A DNA stretch of 64,000 nt from Toxonevra muliebris. Lineage: Eukaryota; Arthropoda; Insecta; Diptera; Pallopteridae. A program made the translations under genes and the position numbers. The DNA lies in NCBI GenBank assembly GCA_963691655.1, contig OY829331.1, positions 1-64,000 on the forward strand. The letters are read 5' to 3'. Under the pieces are notes generated by a model that was not told the origin of the DNA, did no database searches, and was given only the letters and a program-made list of their open reading frames with translations. Positions 11,066-21,274 of this stretch are shown in pieces (position 1 is the first letter of the stretch; every line of letters begins with the position of its first letter).

Positions 11066-13316
11066 GCAAAGATCTTAATAATATAAAGATGTCTTACTCC
11101 CATACATTTGCTTGTCCGCATAAAAATTTCTATTCGGATTTATAATAAATCCATATAAGAGTAACATATGAAATCAAAACAGCAAGAAAGCCAAAGAGAA
11201 CATTTTTTTTTTTGCTGTTGTTGGCTGCAAAAAAGTGAAACAAATCATCGTAAAATTGTATGTACTCGTAAATACTCACGATTACAAACGAAGTGCAGTT
11301 GTACCTACACACAAACAGCTTTGTCAAAGCATAAGCAATGAAATTTTGTGTTTTTGGAAATAAATATTTTCTGGTTTCTTTGTGCAAACAACGACAAATG
11401 TGTATATGAACGGCAATGTTATGCAAAATATGCATTCATGGCAAATGTAGAGTAGATTATATTGAATTTTAAGGAAGAAGTAGAAAAAAATAAGCGGTCA
11501 TGTGGACAAAATAATTATTCTACGTCGAAGTACATATCATAGATGAGCAATTAGAATCTGTAAGAGTACTAACAAACAATTTAATAATGCTTTATTTAAT
11601 TTTTTTTTTGTTCTCTTGATTGCAATTTTACGCGAAGGAAAAAAGCAAGAAAAAATCTTCGTAAAATTGTCGTGTGCATTCGTAAGTACTGACGATATCA
11701 AATATCAAAGCGCAGATGCACTGATTACCGGGGGATTGCCATTATATTGAACTTACAAAAAACTTATACAAAAAAATTTTGATTTGAAATAAATATTTTT
11801 CCATTCATATGCTCTCAGACCATTCTATTGTAGCATCGACATTGTTATTTAACGTTCAAACTTAAAAGTTGGTGGCTGATCATGTGACAAAATTTCCAGT
11901 TTCTAACTCAAAAATTTCTCTTTTGACGTCAATCTGAATTTTACCATCAGGACTCACAAAGTTAGCTAAAATAATATGTAGACATATTTTTATTTATTCC
12001 ACGAATGCACCCAAGAGATCAAAATATTTTCAATTGTTTGAGCCTTGATCACAAGTTATCACTCGTATTCTAAAATGCATTTCTGTTGCAATCTGTGTGT
12101 TATTTAGCAAGTATAATTTTTTTTTAAATATGGCCCTTAATGGAAGTTTCTGGAACAACATAATCAAAAACGAATATCCATTTGTAAAATAAGACCCTCA
12201 GCATAAAAGTGCAGACTTCACCGGCACCTTTATTAGTTCGCTTGTAGCTTAAATATTCCAATGAATCTATAACATCGACTGAAATATTATAACTCAAATT
12301 CCTTCTAATTACAACTTCGTCAAACATTAAAACATCCTTTCAGTAGAACTCATTTTCTTTATTACAGGTGCAGGAATTTCCGGTTGCGAGTTTTTTAATT
12401 CATTCCATCCATGTAGGTCAGTTTGTTCGTTGCTTTACCAGAGGTGTATGAAAATTAAGTAGACAAGATACGCGAGAAGAGCGAGCAACACAAAATTACA
12501 GGCTTAGATCATATTTCAGCTAAATGAATAATTATTTTTCTTTCTAGTAAATAAATCCCGTTAATTCGTATTTTTCTTATTAAAAAAAATTGCTGGTTCC
12601 TTGCGATTACGAATTATAGGAATTCTACTGTATTACGAAAAATAAATAAGTTGAGGTAGATATTTAATAGATGCTTTATGTGAATAATCTTTTTTTTGAT
12701 GGGTTATTTTTTTCTGTTTTACTTTCATTCATTTTTATATAATTCATATAACCCATTTATGTATATATTTTGTTATAAAAAATAAATCTTAAAATCGTTA
12801 ATAAAATATTTTATGTTATTAAATTATTATTAAACCCACAAATACTACCCGTCTAGTTCGACGTAGAATAATTACTATGTCCATATGACCGCTTATTTTT
12901 TTCTTCTTCTTCCTAAAAATTCCATATAATCTACTCTGCAGTTGCCACGAATGCATATTTTGCATAACATTGCCGTTCATACACATATTTGTCGCTGTTT
13001 GCACAAAGAAACCAGAAAATATTTATTTCCAAAAACACAAAATTTGATTGCTTATGCTTTGACAAAGATGTTTGTGTGTAGGTAAAATTGCACTTAGTTT
13101 GTAATCGTGAGTATTTACTAGCACACACAATTTTACGATGATTTGTTTACTTTTTTGCAGCGTCGCGCTTTCGTCAAAAATGTTCTCTTTGGCTTTCTTG
13201 CTGTTTTGATTTCATATGTTACTCTTATATGGACTTATTATAAATCCGAATAGAAATTTTTATGCGGAAAAGCAAATGTATGGGAGTGAGACATCTTTAT
13301 GTTATTAAGATCTTTG
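11066..13316 (-). mobile_element. P-superfamily transposon remnant with ~470-bp terminal inverted repeats
   Basis: The arms ~11066-11543 and ~12853-13316 are inverted copies over about 470 bp, both ending in CAAAGATCTTAATAAYATAA. Between them a minus-strand remnant reads like the catalytic region of P-element/THAP9-type transposases. A paralogous copy lies at 25177-26975 in the opposite orientation. The right end abuts a gypsy LTR fragment; the left flank is unrelated, so no target duplication remains at this copy. Canonical P elements have only 31-bp inverted repeats, so long arms would be a distinctive feature of this family. Confidence 0.7.
11880..12330 (-). pseudogene. P-element/THAP9-like transposase fragment
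   Basis: The minus-strand frame at 12327-12124 begins MFDEVVIRRNLSYNISVDVI and continues with GEVCTFMLRVLFYKW. This is the spacing of the P-transposase block that carries the first catalytic acidic residue (FDE), then a YN...D...G segment, then the FM.RGL..W block. Downstream in another frame VITCDQGSNN matches the family's CDQG motif. Stop codons and frameshifts separate the blocks, and neither the THAP zinc finger nor the C-terminal catalytic part is visible. The assignment rests on motif order, not on a database search. Confidence 0.65.
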
Positions 13317-13403
13317 GTTGTACTTTTAATAAATATATACTTGTAATGAAGAAAGGCGTGTTTTCAATATTACAGTTTACAATAACAACAAAGACTAGAA
13401 CAA
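13317..13403 (+). repeat. 5' LTR fragment of the gypsy-type element
   Basis: GTTGTACTTTTAATAAATAT onward matches 20750-20836 for about 85 bp with a few substitutions. The 5' part of this LTR is absent because the P-like element ends at 13316. It is followed at once by the primer-binding-site-like TTGGCGACGAGGG. Confidence 0.85.
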
Positions 13404-13472
13404 TTGGCGACGAGGGAAAACAATAAAATAATAAAAAAAATAATTACAAAAAGTAAAATATAGCAATATAAT

Positions 13473-13763
13473 TATGAATAAAGAACTATTCGAACAACTA
13501 TTAGAAGTTTTCAACAGAAATCAACGTGATTTGCTGCAACAAGTAAAGACAAATTCGACTCTTCAGCAAACACAGCAACAACAGCAGCAGCCGCCGCCGT
13601 TACAAGTGATGCTACCGCCATTTGAGAATTCCGATGAAAATAAATAAAATTTCAAACTATATCGTCAAAGGTTTGAAAATTACCTTAGAATGAAAGGAGA
13701 GTTTACAAATAAAACATTATGCCATCAAATGCTTGTGAATTCCATCGGATCTACACAGGTTGC
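13473..13763 (+). pseudogene. gag: gag, N-terminal part (interrupted)
   Basis: The frame opens MNKELFEQLLEVFNRNQRD, continues through a glutamine/proline stretch (QQTQQQQQQPPPLQ) to MLPPFENSDENK, meets a TAA stop at about 13645, and stays open beyond it with NFKLYRQRFENYL up to the TA where a 2.55-kb element is inserted. This corresponds to the retrotransposon capsid start: a short coiled N-terminus, low-complexity linker and the PPF...W/F...RFE...L signature of Ty3/gypsy gag. The stop codon shows the copy was already, or later became, non-functional. Confidence 0.75.
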
Positions 13764-14088
13764 TACACCCAGAAAAATACCCATCTCTAAAACAAAGAAA
13801 AAGTTTCCTCAATTTGAATCCACGAAAATTTCTCTCGTTTTAGTAAATTTTCCTCAAAATGAAGAAAAATGTGCTCCTTCATGTAACTATGGTGTTCAAT
13901 TTGAAGTAAGTTATTTCTTCATTTTTACAAATTTAGTTGCACAGTAAGAAAGAGACGAATATACCAAAAATGTTCTCCATACAAAATTTTGGTATACACA
14001 AAAAACTAGCTTTACTCTTTTGGCCTTAGCAGACAATCGCGTACGCTTTGTTTTTCATTTTAATTTTTTAGTGAAAAAAATGCATATA

Positions 14089-15531
14089 CACACCTGCTCA
14101 AAATAATAGTTACACTTCATAACTATTCATTTTAACTCCTCTGCACAACTTTTTTGGAAATTTAAACGGTAAATTGTGGAGAAAATATAAACAGCATAAT
14201 CTAGCAACGCTGTTGTCAAAAAAATAGAAAGTGTAAATCCTCAATATATGATTTACTTTAACTTTCTGTGAATGAACTACAAATTGGCTTGCTCAAAATA
14301 ATAGTTACACCTACAAGCGTAATTTAATACATTCTAATAAAAGTTAATATTACATTTTTTTCGGATTTTTTTTTTAAAGAACGGTAAGCTTTCTCTAATA
14401 TTTTTTGCAAAACGACATGAATTGATAATGGAAATTTTTATTCATATGGGCCGTAAATCACATCGTACCGACGAAAACCCCCCGATCGGTTTCCAACTTG
14501 AGAAAATATGGAAAATTTCTTCGGTGCATTGGTGAACTAACTAACATATCCCATAATTTTGTCAGAAATGTGATAAAAAAGAGAAAATCGAAGGTAGGCC
14601 TTCAAAAACGAACACAACGCTTGATAGCCATATATGAAGAAAGGACCCATTTAAATCATTAAAGGCGGTTGCAGTAAAAATTTTAAACGAGGTGCTGCGA
14701 GTGCTGAAAGAATTTGGTGACGGCTATAAAAAGTCAACCCACCAGGATGAATAGCCAAAAAAGTTCCCTCAACGCAAAAAAAAAAAATTGTATATGAGGC
14801 TAAACTATAAAAAAAGGACCACGAAAATTGGTAAGGACCTGAAAGCAAAAAAAATGAAGAAATATTTTATGGAGTGACGAAACTAAGGTAAATCTCTTTG
14901 GATGCGATGAAGAAAGGAATGTTCGACGCCTCAAAGGCAAAGATGTTTCATGTTTGCTTAACAAAAAAACAAACAATGAAGCATGGAGGTAGAAGTATTA
15001 TGGTGTGGGGTGTTACCTTTCATGGATATTTCCTATATACCTGACAACAAATAAAATAACTGTCGCCGAATACAAGGAACAATTAGAAAATGTGATGCTA
15101 CCCTATTCTGAGAAAAACATGCCTTTGCATTGAGTCTTTTAGCAATATAACGACCCAAAGCACATCCCATGCTGGTAAAAAAAAAACACTTTGAGGACCA
15201 TTAAGTCGATTTGTTGTTGAGTCCCCGGACTTGAAACCGATGGAAAACCTGTGGGGAGAGTTGAAAAACAAATTGTCCAAGCAAACTTTTTCAAAACAAG
15301 GAGCAGTTGTGACAATTTGTTCGAAAAATGTGGTACGACATACTCAAGCAATCCTGTCAGACTTTGATCAACAGCATGCCGAAAGGAATCGTGAATGTAG
15401 TCCAACATGGGGATGGATATACAGGTTATTAGATAAATAATTAAAAATAAATACAAAACTATTCTTACCGTTGTTAATTTTTTTGTACTTTTCTATAAAG
15501 CATAAGTGTACCTATTTTTATGAGCAGGCTG
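14089..15531 (+). mobile_element. Tc1-like transposon nested in the TA-flanked element
   Basis: Diverged terminal repeats CCTGCTCAAAATAATAGTTA (14093) and, inverted, CCTGCTCATAAAAATAGGTA (right end) bound the copy; a second direct occurrence of GCTCAAAATAATAGTTACAC at about 14290 fits the inverted-repeat/direct-repeat end structure of many Tc1 elements. The transposase between them is a pseudogene. Confidence 0.8.
14420..15440 (+). pseudogene. Tc1-like transposase pseudogene
   Basis: Successive frames show FWSDETKVNLFGCDEERNVR near 14865 (first catalytic aspartate), KKTNNEAW and VAEYKEQLENVMLPY, a QYNDPKH block near 15145 (second aspartate), then SPDLKPMENLWGELKNKL near 15222 (third acidic position, glutamate in MENLW). 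Several stops and shifts in poly-A tracts break the protein. The motif order is complete, so this was a full-length DD34E-type copy that decayed in place rather than an internal-deletion derivative. Confidence 0.8.
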
Positions 15532-16318
15532 ATTTAGGCAAAATAAATTTTTATCGATCTCAACTTTTGTACTTTACACTATATATTAAAGAAATTATTT
15601 TTTTTTTTTTATATGTATAAAATCAAAGAAATCAGGTGCGTTTGTTTTGTTTTGAAAATGTTAAATAAAAATAATTTTCTGTTTTGTTGAAGTTAGAATT
15701 CTAATGTGTAACTATTATTTTGTATATATATTGGGGGGGAGGGTGGAAATAAAATATATTGAAAAGATATAAATTTCAATAAACTTCAATTTATAATTTT
15801 TTGATGGCCACAAGGAACTTTTGATAATTTCAAGGCGACGACGCTTGTAGTGTATGTAAAAATACGTATGAATGTAAATACTTATTCAAAATAAAATAAT
15901 AAATGAATACAATTAAAAAAAATAATATGATTTCTATGCCTTTTTATTAAAAAAACATTCTAGAAAATATTCCTTAAATTCAGAATTTTTTTCTAAAAAG
16001 GTAGTAAATTGACTTCAATTTATGGAAATTATTCCTCAAACTGAGGAAAATTTTACCTAAATTATATACCATTTCTCATATTGAAATAAAATATTATTCA
16101 TTTGAAAAACGCATTTTCTACAAATTGAAGACATATTTCTTTAATTTATAGAAAACTTCCTTCTTTCAAAGAAATTTTTCTCTAAAATAAAGAAAAAATA
16201 TTTCCTCAATTCAAAGAAATTTTGTATATCTAAATGAGGAAACCGCCAAATCATTCCCATTTTTCCTTAATTTGATAGCCGTTTTTCTTCAAACGAGGTA
16301 AGTATTTATCTGGGTGTA

Positions 16319-17031
16319 GTATCATTGATTGGCCCCAAGAGTATTACTGAGCTGAAATACGATGACTTAGTGAAAAAACTAGAAACGCATTTGTGCCCCA
16401 AGAAAAAGATTGTGGTCATCCAGCATCGCTTTTTTCAACATATCACAACGAGGATCAAACAGTGGATAGTTTTGTGGCCTTACTCCGGCGTGATATAAAT
16501 GATTGTGCGTTTGTGTCGGCATGTCAATGCAATGCTGACATTTCTAACATTTTTCTTCGAGCACAATTCATTAGAGGAATCAAAGATAACACAATCCGTG
16601 AACAACCCCTTCAATCTGAGGAGTCAGATTTTGAAAAAATCATGCAAAAAGCGTTATCTTTGGAAGCATTTAAAATTGACAGCCGCGAACTCAATTCGAA
16701 ACAACCAAGCAGTGTAAATGATGTCAAAAAAATATGCTCTAGGCATACAGGTACAAATCGTCATAAGAACCGATCAAGGAATAATTCATCGTCAAGACCA
16801 CCGATGCGTTCAAAATCAAAATTAAATTACAACCAATTGGGTATTGAAAATTTATGCATACGGTGTGGAAGAGACAACCATAAAACAAAAGAGTGCCGCA
16901 CCAACCTACATAACCTCAAATGCAAGTCATGTGATAAAACGGGTCTTGTTCAACAAGTGTGCCTAAAAAAGTTAATAAATTCTTCAAACAAAAACAAGCC
17001 AATTTCTAAAGATAATGAATCAAATCGTTGA
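16319..17031 (+). pseudogene. gag: gag, C-terminal part with zinc knuckles
   Basis: Gag sequence resumes right after the inserted element (about 16319), shifts frame near 16390, and then stays open to 17031. The C-terminal nucleocapsid region has a CCHC knuckle CIRCGRDNHKTKEC (CX2CX4HX4C) and a second, defective one, CKSCDKTGLVQQVC, in which the histidine position is leucine. The basic linker before them (SRHTGTNRHKNRSRNNSSSR) is typical of RNA-binding nucleocapsids. Loss of the second-knuckle histidine is one more sign of decay. Confidence 0.85.
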
Positions 17032-17039
17032 TATTCACA

Positions 17040-17466
17040 ACAATCAACACGATAATTACAAAAAGGATGCTAATAAATACTATATAACCGTTGATATAAA
17101 TGGACGGCCTCAAAAATTTTAAGTAGACTCTGGCGTAGGATTTACCTTAATTCCACGAAATGAATTCGAACAACTTAACATTGAAACAACACTACAACCA
17201 TCTTCAATAGTATTTCGATCTTACACAAAAAACATAATAATTCCTGATGGTAAAGTATATGTCGAGGTTAAATATAACAATCGTCGATCAGTAGAAGATA
17301 TGTACGTTGTACCCAATGAGTATGAAGCTCTTTTGGGTCGAATTTGGATCCGGCATTTAAATGTTAACCTCCAGCTAGTGGACAACCAATGTGTCAACAA
17401 AATAAATTTTAATCAAATGGGTCATTTGAATTCAATTACAGATATCATTAATAATTTTCAATAAGT
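17040..17466 (+). pseudogene. Retroviral-type aspartic protease segment
   Basis: After YYITVDINGRPQKF an in-frame TAA interrupts the domain; the catalytic triplet follows in VDSGVGFTLIP (DSG), then a flap-like stretch and the C-terminal LLGRIWIRHLNVNL corresponding to the ILGRDWL motif of the family. The segment lies between gag knuckles and RT, as expected for Ty3/gypsy pol. A hAT-type MITE begins 26 bp downstream of a TAA at 17463. Confidence 0.8.
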
Positions 17467-17491
17467 TTTTACACAAAAAGTGGGTTGTGTG

Positions 17492-18538
17492 CAGTGTTGC
17501 CATATTTTTGGCAAAAACTGTAAAAAGTAAAAACAACAAAAACTGTTTTTTGGAAAAAACACCGTAACCCATAAAAACGAAAGAAACGAAACTAAAATTT
17601 TTAATTTGAAAAATTTCTCAGTCACTTGCCCATCATTCCAAATTCAAAAGGTCCAATATTATAATAGTTTCCGTATGTTTGGGAGATGCTTTCGTGAACG
17701 GGGCAGAAATTTTAAATCCTATAACTTCTGGGAAACTTAGTACAATAATGGTGCACAATTAGAAAAAAAAGGTTCGCTCATTAGGCATGATTCGGGAATA
17801 CAAAATAAACGAACATACAAATTTTGTATTAAACCAGTTTTTATAACACTCACCAAAAAAAAAAAAATTTAAATTATGTTTTTTGATTTGCGTTATTTAT
17901 CATAACGACAACAGACTGTTTTTGTTTGAAAAAAATTGCGTTTAACTGATGTCAGATTCTACTCGCAAAAAGTCTCTGAAATAGTTAAAATTAATTTATT
18001 TAAATAAATATGTAATAATATTAATAAAATCAAAAAAACTGATTCCTTTAAAATTAAGTAAAATAAGTCAATAACAAAAGAAACAAATTCATTTCAAAAT
18101 GTATAAAACAAATATATGTTATTATTGTTATTACAAATTATTAATCTTACAATAAATTCTAAGACTAATATAAATATATATGAGCACGAGCTGCCAGGGC
18201 TAATTATGACTAGTTAAAAAATTAAATGGCCATTCCTGGGTTCGATTTGTTGAGTAGCCATAGTTCATCAGTAATCAATACAACAACTTTTATTTTTTTT
18301 AGTTTTGTTAGTATAAATTTGGGGAAATATTCTTTCCACATTCGCTACCTGCAAGTGCTACTCTGAAATACAATTACATTTTTATGATAACCAAAACATA
18401 TTTAAGTCTATTCTGCATATTATTGCAAAAACTGTAAAATTGGGGAATAAACTGTAATATTTGAGGGAAATCTGTAAGACTGCATACCGACCGAAAAAAC
18501 TGTAATTTACAGATAAATCTTTCAATATGGCACCGCTG
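17492..18538. mobile_element. hAT-type MITE inserted between protease and RT
   Basis: An 8-bp target duplication GTTGTGTG flanks the element at 17484-17491 and 18539-18546. The ends are imperfect inverted repeats, CAGTGTTGCCATATT and, inverted, CAGCGGTGCCATATT, matching the CAGNGNTGCC start common in hAT elements. The gypsy reading continues on both sides if the insert is ignored. It is AT-rich with no transposase, so non-autonomous. Confidence 0.9.
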
Positions 18539-19143
18539 GTTGTGTGCCAAATTTTTAAATCACGCTTCAACTTCGAAAAGATGCTAAGCCAGTTTTCCAC
18601 AAGGAACGAGAAGTTCCTTATGCCTTCCGTGATCGTGTCGAAAAAGAGCTTAACGACTTGGAAGCATCTGGAATTATTTCCAAAGTTTAAAGGAGTGACT
18701 GGGGATCTCCTCTTGTAATTATTTTCAAAGCTGACGGTGGAGTTCGACTTTGCGTCGACTACAAAATGGTTGTAAATTCACAACTCATATCAGCAAATTA
18801 CCCAATACGTCGTATTGATGAAATCTTAAACAACTTAAAAGGATCAAAACATTTCTGTCGTCTTGACCTATATAAAGCGTATCTACATCTTCGAGCATGC
18901 CAAGAACCAAGTGGTATTCAAACTATATCAACCCATAGAGGTAACTACAGAGTAAATCTTTCATTTGGAATAAAAACTGCACCACCAGAATTTAATCGTA
19001 TAATTGAACAAATACCATCTGGCTTGAAAAACACTATGTCATATTTCGACGATATCATCGTACATGGAGCAACGGAAGAAGAATGCAGAAAAAATTTAAT
19101 TGAATGTCTCCAGCGACTAAAAGACCACGATTTAGTCAATTAG
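18539..19143 (+). pseudogene. pol: Ty3/gypsy reverse transcriptase, truncated
   Basis: The RT begins right after the MITE with a conserved entry segment (PVFHKEREVPYAFRD in a different frame near 18595), then the DWGSPL and GGVRLCVDYK blocks, SRLDLYKAYLH-type palm motif (here CRLDLYKAYLHL), FGIKTAPPEF and the catalytic YFDDIIVHG near 19040. A frame change occurs near 18690. The protein stops at 19141 where an internal deletion has removed the RT thumb and the start of RNase H. Catalytic aspartates are still present but the copy cannot encode a full pol. Confidence 0.9.
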
Positions 19144-20300
19144 ATCTTGAAGCCTTAGCAATTGTATTTACAATCAATCACTTTTTTATGTACACTTACG
19201 GTAGAAAATTTCAACTTGTTACCGACAATCGTCCATTAACTCGTATTTTTCATCAACACAACAAGATGCCCGCAATAACATCAGCCAGATTGCTGCATTA
19301 CGCCGAATTCCTATCAAGCTTCAACTATGAAATAATCTACAAAAAGGGGTCGGAACACATGAATATCGATTTTCTGTCTCGTGCAACACAGTTATTGGAA
19401 AAACCGTCTACAGATAAAATCATTAATGAAGAGGTAAATGAATTATGTTTTTTATCAATTTTCGAAATTTTAAATGAATACGTATATGATGAAGTATTGG
19501 CGTCAGAAACAAGTAAAGATCCAGAACTTTCTATACTAATGTCAAATTTACTCAACACCGATGAAAATGAGATCTATACACTCAATAATGGCATAAACTT
19601 CAAGGATCAAAGAGTTTTGATTCCGAAAATGCTACAAGCTCAAATTCTACAAGAACTCCATCATACCCATCCTGGAATTATAAGAATGAAACAACTTGCC
19701 AGAATATATTGCTTTTGGAAAGGAATCGATCGTGATATTGAGAGAATGGTTAGGTCATGTATAGCATGTGTACAAGTTCAATCCAAACCTGCAAAAGCCC
19801 CACTTCATCAATGGGAGGAACCATCTGAAAACTGGGAAAGAGTACACATCGATTATGCAGGACCCTTCGAAAATAATTATTTCTTAATTGTCGTAGATGC
19901 AAAACCCAGATGGGCAAAAGTGCGAATCGTACGAGACGCTCCTACAAAGCAAACTTCAATAAATCTCCTCTCCAACATTTTTGCTTCTCATGGGTATCCG
20001 TCAATAATGGTATCCGATAATACGACCATCTTTACTAGTGACCAATTCAAAATTTACTGCAACAAAAACGGAATTTTTCAAAAACTAATAGCTCCAGGAC
20101 ATCCTAGTACAAATGGTTTAGCAGAACGCAACGTGCAAACACTCAAGCGTAAATTGAAAGCTATGTCTTCAGAACCAGGGTCTCTACACAAGAAAGTTGA
20201 TGAAATAATGCAAAGGTACCGCACAACCCCCTCAATTCTGGAAATAGTCCAGCGGAATTATATTTTAACAGACGTATTCGAATCCGGCTTGATACATTGA
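19104..20300 (+). CDS. pol: RNase H C-terminal part plus integrase (pol fragment, 398 codons open)
   Basis: The first ~18 residues are out-of-frame RT sequence; homology starts at FSQLDLEALAIVFTINHFF, the RNase H segment that normally follows the RT connection. TDNRPLTRIF carries an RNase H acidic residue, followed by the tail NIDFLSRA. Integrase follows: an HHCC zinc-binding N-terminus (HHTHPG...CIACVQ), and a core with HIDYAGPF (first aspartate), MVSDNTTIFTS (second) and NGLAERNVQTLK (glutamate). All three catalytic acids are retained. The frame ends in a shift near 20235. This is the best-preserved coding part of the element, but it lacks its own RT start and is a relic. Confidence 0.85.
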   Translation: MSPATKRPRFSQLDLEALAIVFTINHFFMYTYGRKFQLVTDNRPLTRIFHQHNKMPAITSARLLHYAEFLSSFNYEIIYKKGSEHMNIDFLSRATQLLEKPSTDKIINEEVNELCFLSIFEILNEYVYDEVLASETSKDPELSILMSNLLNTDENEIYTLNNGINFKDQRVLIPKMLQAQILQELHHTHPGIIRMKQLARIYCFWKGIDRDIERMVRSCIACVQVQSKPAKAPLHQWEEPSENWERVHIDYAGPFENNYFLIVVDAKPRWAKVRIVRDAPTKQTSINLLSNIFASHGYPSIMVSDNTTIFTSDQFKIYCNKNGIFQKLIAPGHPSTNGLAERNVQTLKRKLKAMSSEPGSLHKKVDEIMQRYRTTPSILEIVQRNYILTDVFESGLIH

Positions 20301-20716
20301 AACCACCTATAAAATTCAAATCTACAAAACCTATTCTAGGAGTGCGTCAAATAAGAGTGGGAAAAAGAGTTCAAGTTTTACACATTCGAAACAACAAAAC
20401 AGTATGGAAGACTGGTACTGGTAAATTTGGTCAACTTCATTATCTTGTAAAACTCGATGATGGTTACACGATAAAACGACACATCGATCAGTTGAAATCT
20501 ACCAAAGTTCAACCACGTAAAGTACATTTTCCTCCAGACATTGAAAGAAACATTTCGATACAAAATACCAACGAATACAGAGAACACCATTTCGAACCAG
20601 CAATTCGTCAAAATCAACATGAGTCAGAGATCCAAGAAGACGAACTCCCGAGTAGTGAAAAACCGACTGATGAGGCTCAAAGAAGTCAAGAGCAAGTGTC
20701 CCACTATAATCGTTAA
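20297..20716 (+). CDS. pol: Integrase C-terminal domain fragment
   Basis: This frame continues the integrase after a shift: KPPIKFKSTKPILGVRQIRV then GKRVQVLHIRNNKTVWKTGT, with a small beta-barrel-like segment ending DGYTIKRHIDQLKST, typical of the Ty3/gypsy integrase C-terminal DNA-binding region. The remaining ~55 residues are hydrophilic and unstructured. It ends right before the 3' LTR. Annotated as part of the same broken pol, not as a separate gene. Confidence 0.75.
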   Translation: MKPPIKFKSTKPILGVRQIRVGKRVQVLHIRNNKTVWKTGTGKFGQLHYLVKLDDGYTIKRHIDQLKSTKVQPRKVHFPPDIERNISIQNTNEYREHHFEPAIRQNQHESEIQEDELPSSEKPTDEAQRSQEQVSHYNR

Positions 20717-20719
20717 CAG

Positions 20720-20836
20720 TCTGGCAATGCTGTTGATAACATAGTTCATAGTTGTACTTTTAATAAATATATACTTGAAATGAAGGAACGCATGTTTTCA
20801 ATAATACAGTTTACAATAACAACAAAGACAATAACA
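20720..20836 (+). repeat. 3' LTR of the gypsy-type element (short)
   Basis: Starts just after the last pol stop near TCTGGCAATGCTG and includes the 85-bp segment shared with 13317-13403. The AATAAAT within TTTTAATAAATATA could serve as the polyadenylation signal. The exact 5' boundary is uncertain because the 5' LTR is truncated. Confidence 0.7.
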
Positions 20837-21270
20837 GTAAGAGTTGGAGGAAAAGTGTATATTGTTTATCTCTTTGTGCTTAACAACTTTGCATCAGACA
20901 TAAAATTCGTATCTACTGAAATAAAAAAATTTCTTAATAGCCCCTGAAGATCCCATTTTTCCGACTTCAGGTCATTATGATGGAGAAAACTGTGTGCGCA
21001 GTCGTGATCAGCGACCCCAAATTACCATAAAACCGTTCGAAAATCTCTCGAAAATTTAGTTGCAAATTTGTGGCTCTATGTAATTTTGGTACCTCTTACA
21101 TTTTTCATTCGATAATTTGCAGGGATGACACCAAGTATGCATAAACATAATTAGTGCTACCTATTCTTATTGAATGAAAAAAATGAAATAAAGGGGTAAT
21201 AAAAAAATAATGCTAATATATCAAAAATTTCTTGCAAATTTTAGTTCAAATATTTAAATATAGTAAATAG
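20837..21270. other. Unassigned interval
   Basis: Sequence between the retrotransposon and the next transposase remnant. No terminal repeat for the Tc1-like copy to the right was found here, so this interval may include its lost 5' part. Confidence 0.4.
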
Positions 21271-21274
21271 TATA

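Larger units (their letters stand above)
13766..16316. mobile_element. TA-flanked 2.55-kb DNA element inserted in gag, with reiterated subterminal motifs
   Basis: The ends are CACCCAGAAAAATAC and, inverted, CACCCAGATAAATAC, each flanked by TA (13764-13765, 16317-16318). The gag message resumes directly to the right. Subterminal regions contain many variants of TTCCTCAATTTGAA and its complement (13804-13890; 15950-16300). The center is occupied by a Tc1-like copy. Without that copy the host element would be only about 1.1 kb and non-autonomous. Superfamily is uncertain; TA duplication is compatible with Tc1/mariner and several others. Confidence 0.75.
13317..20836 (+). mobile_element. Ty3/gypsy LTR retrotransposon, degenerate and twice interrupted
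   Basis: The order is 5' LTR fragment, primer-binding-site-like TTGGCGACGAGGG at 13404, gag with CCHC knuckles, aspartic protease, RT, RNase H, integrase and 3' LTR, which is Ty3/gypsy order. Comparison of the two LTR remnants shows about 90% identity over 85 bp. Two transposons interrupt it (13766-16316 and 17492-18538), and an internal deletion fuses RT directly to RNase H. No envelope-like frame follows integrase. The gag and RT style suggests a Mag-like, non-errantiviral lineage, but I cannot confirm this without alignment. Confidence 0.9.

Noticed and set aside
13317..20836. An envelope gene that would make the gypsy-type element an errantivirus
   Set aside because: After integrase there is only a short hydrophilic tail and then the LTR; no signal peptide, transmembrane or fusion-like frame is seen.
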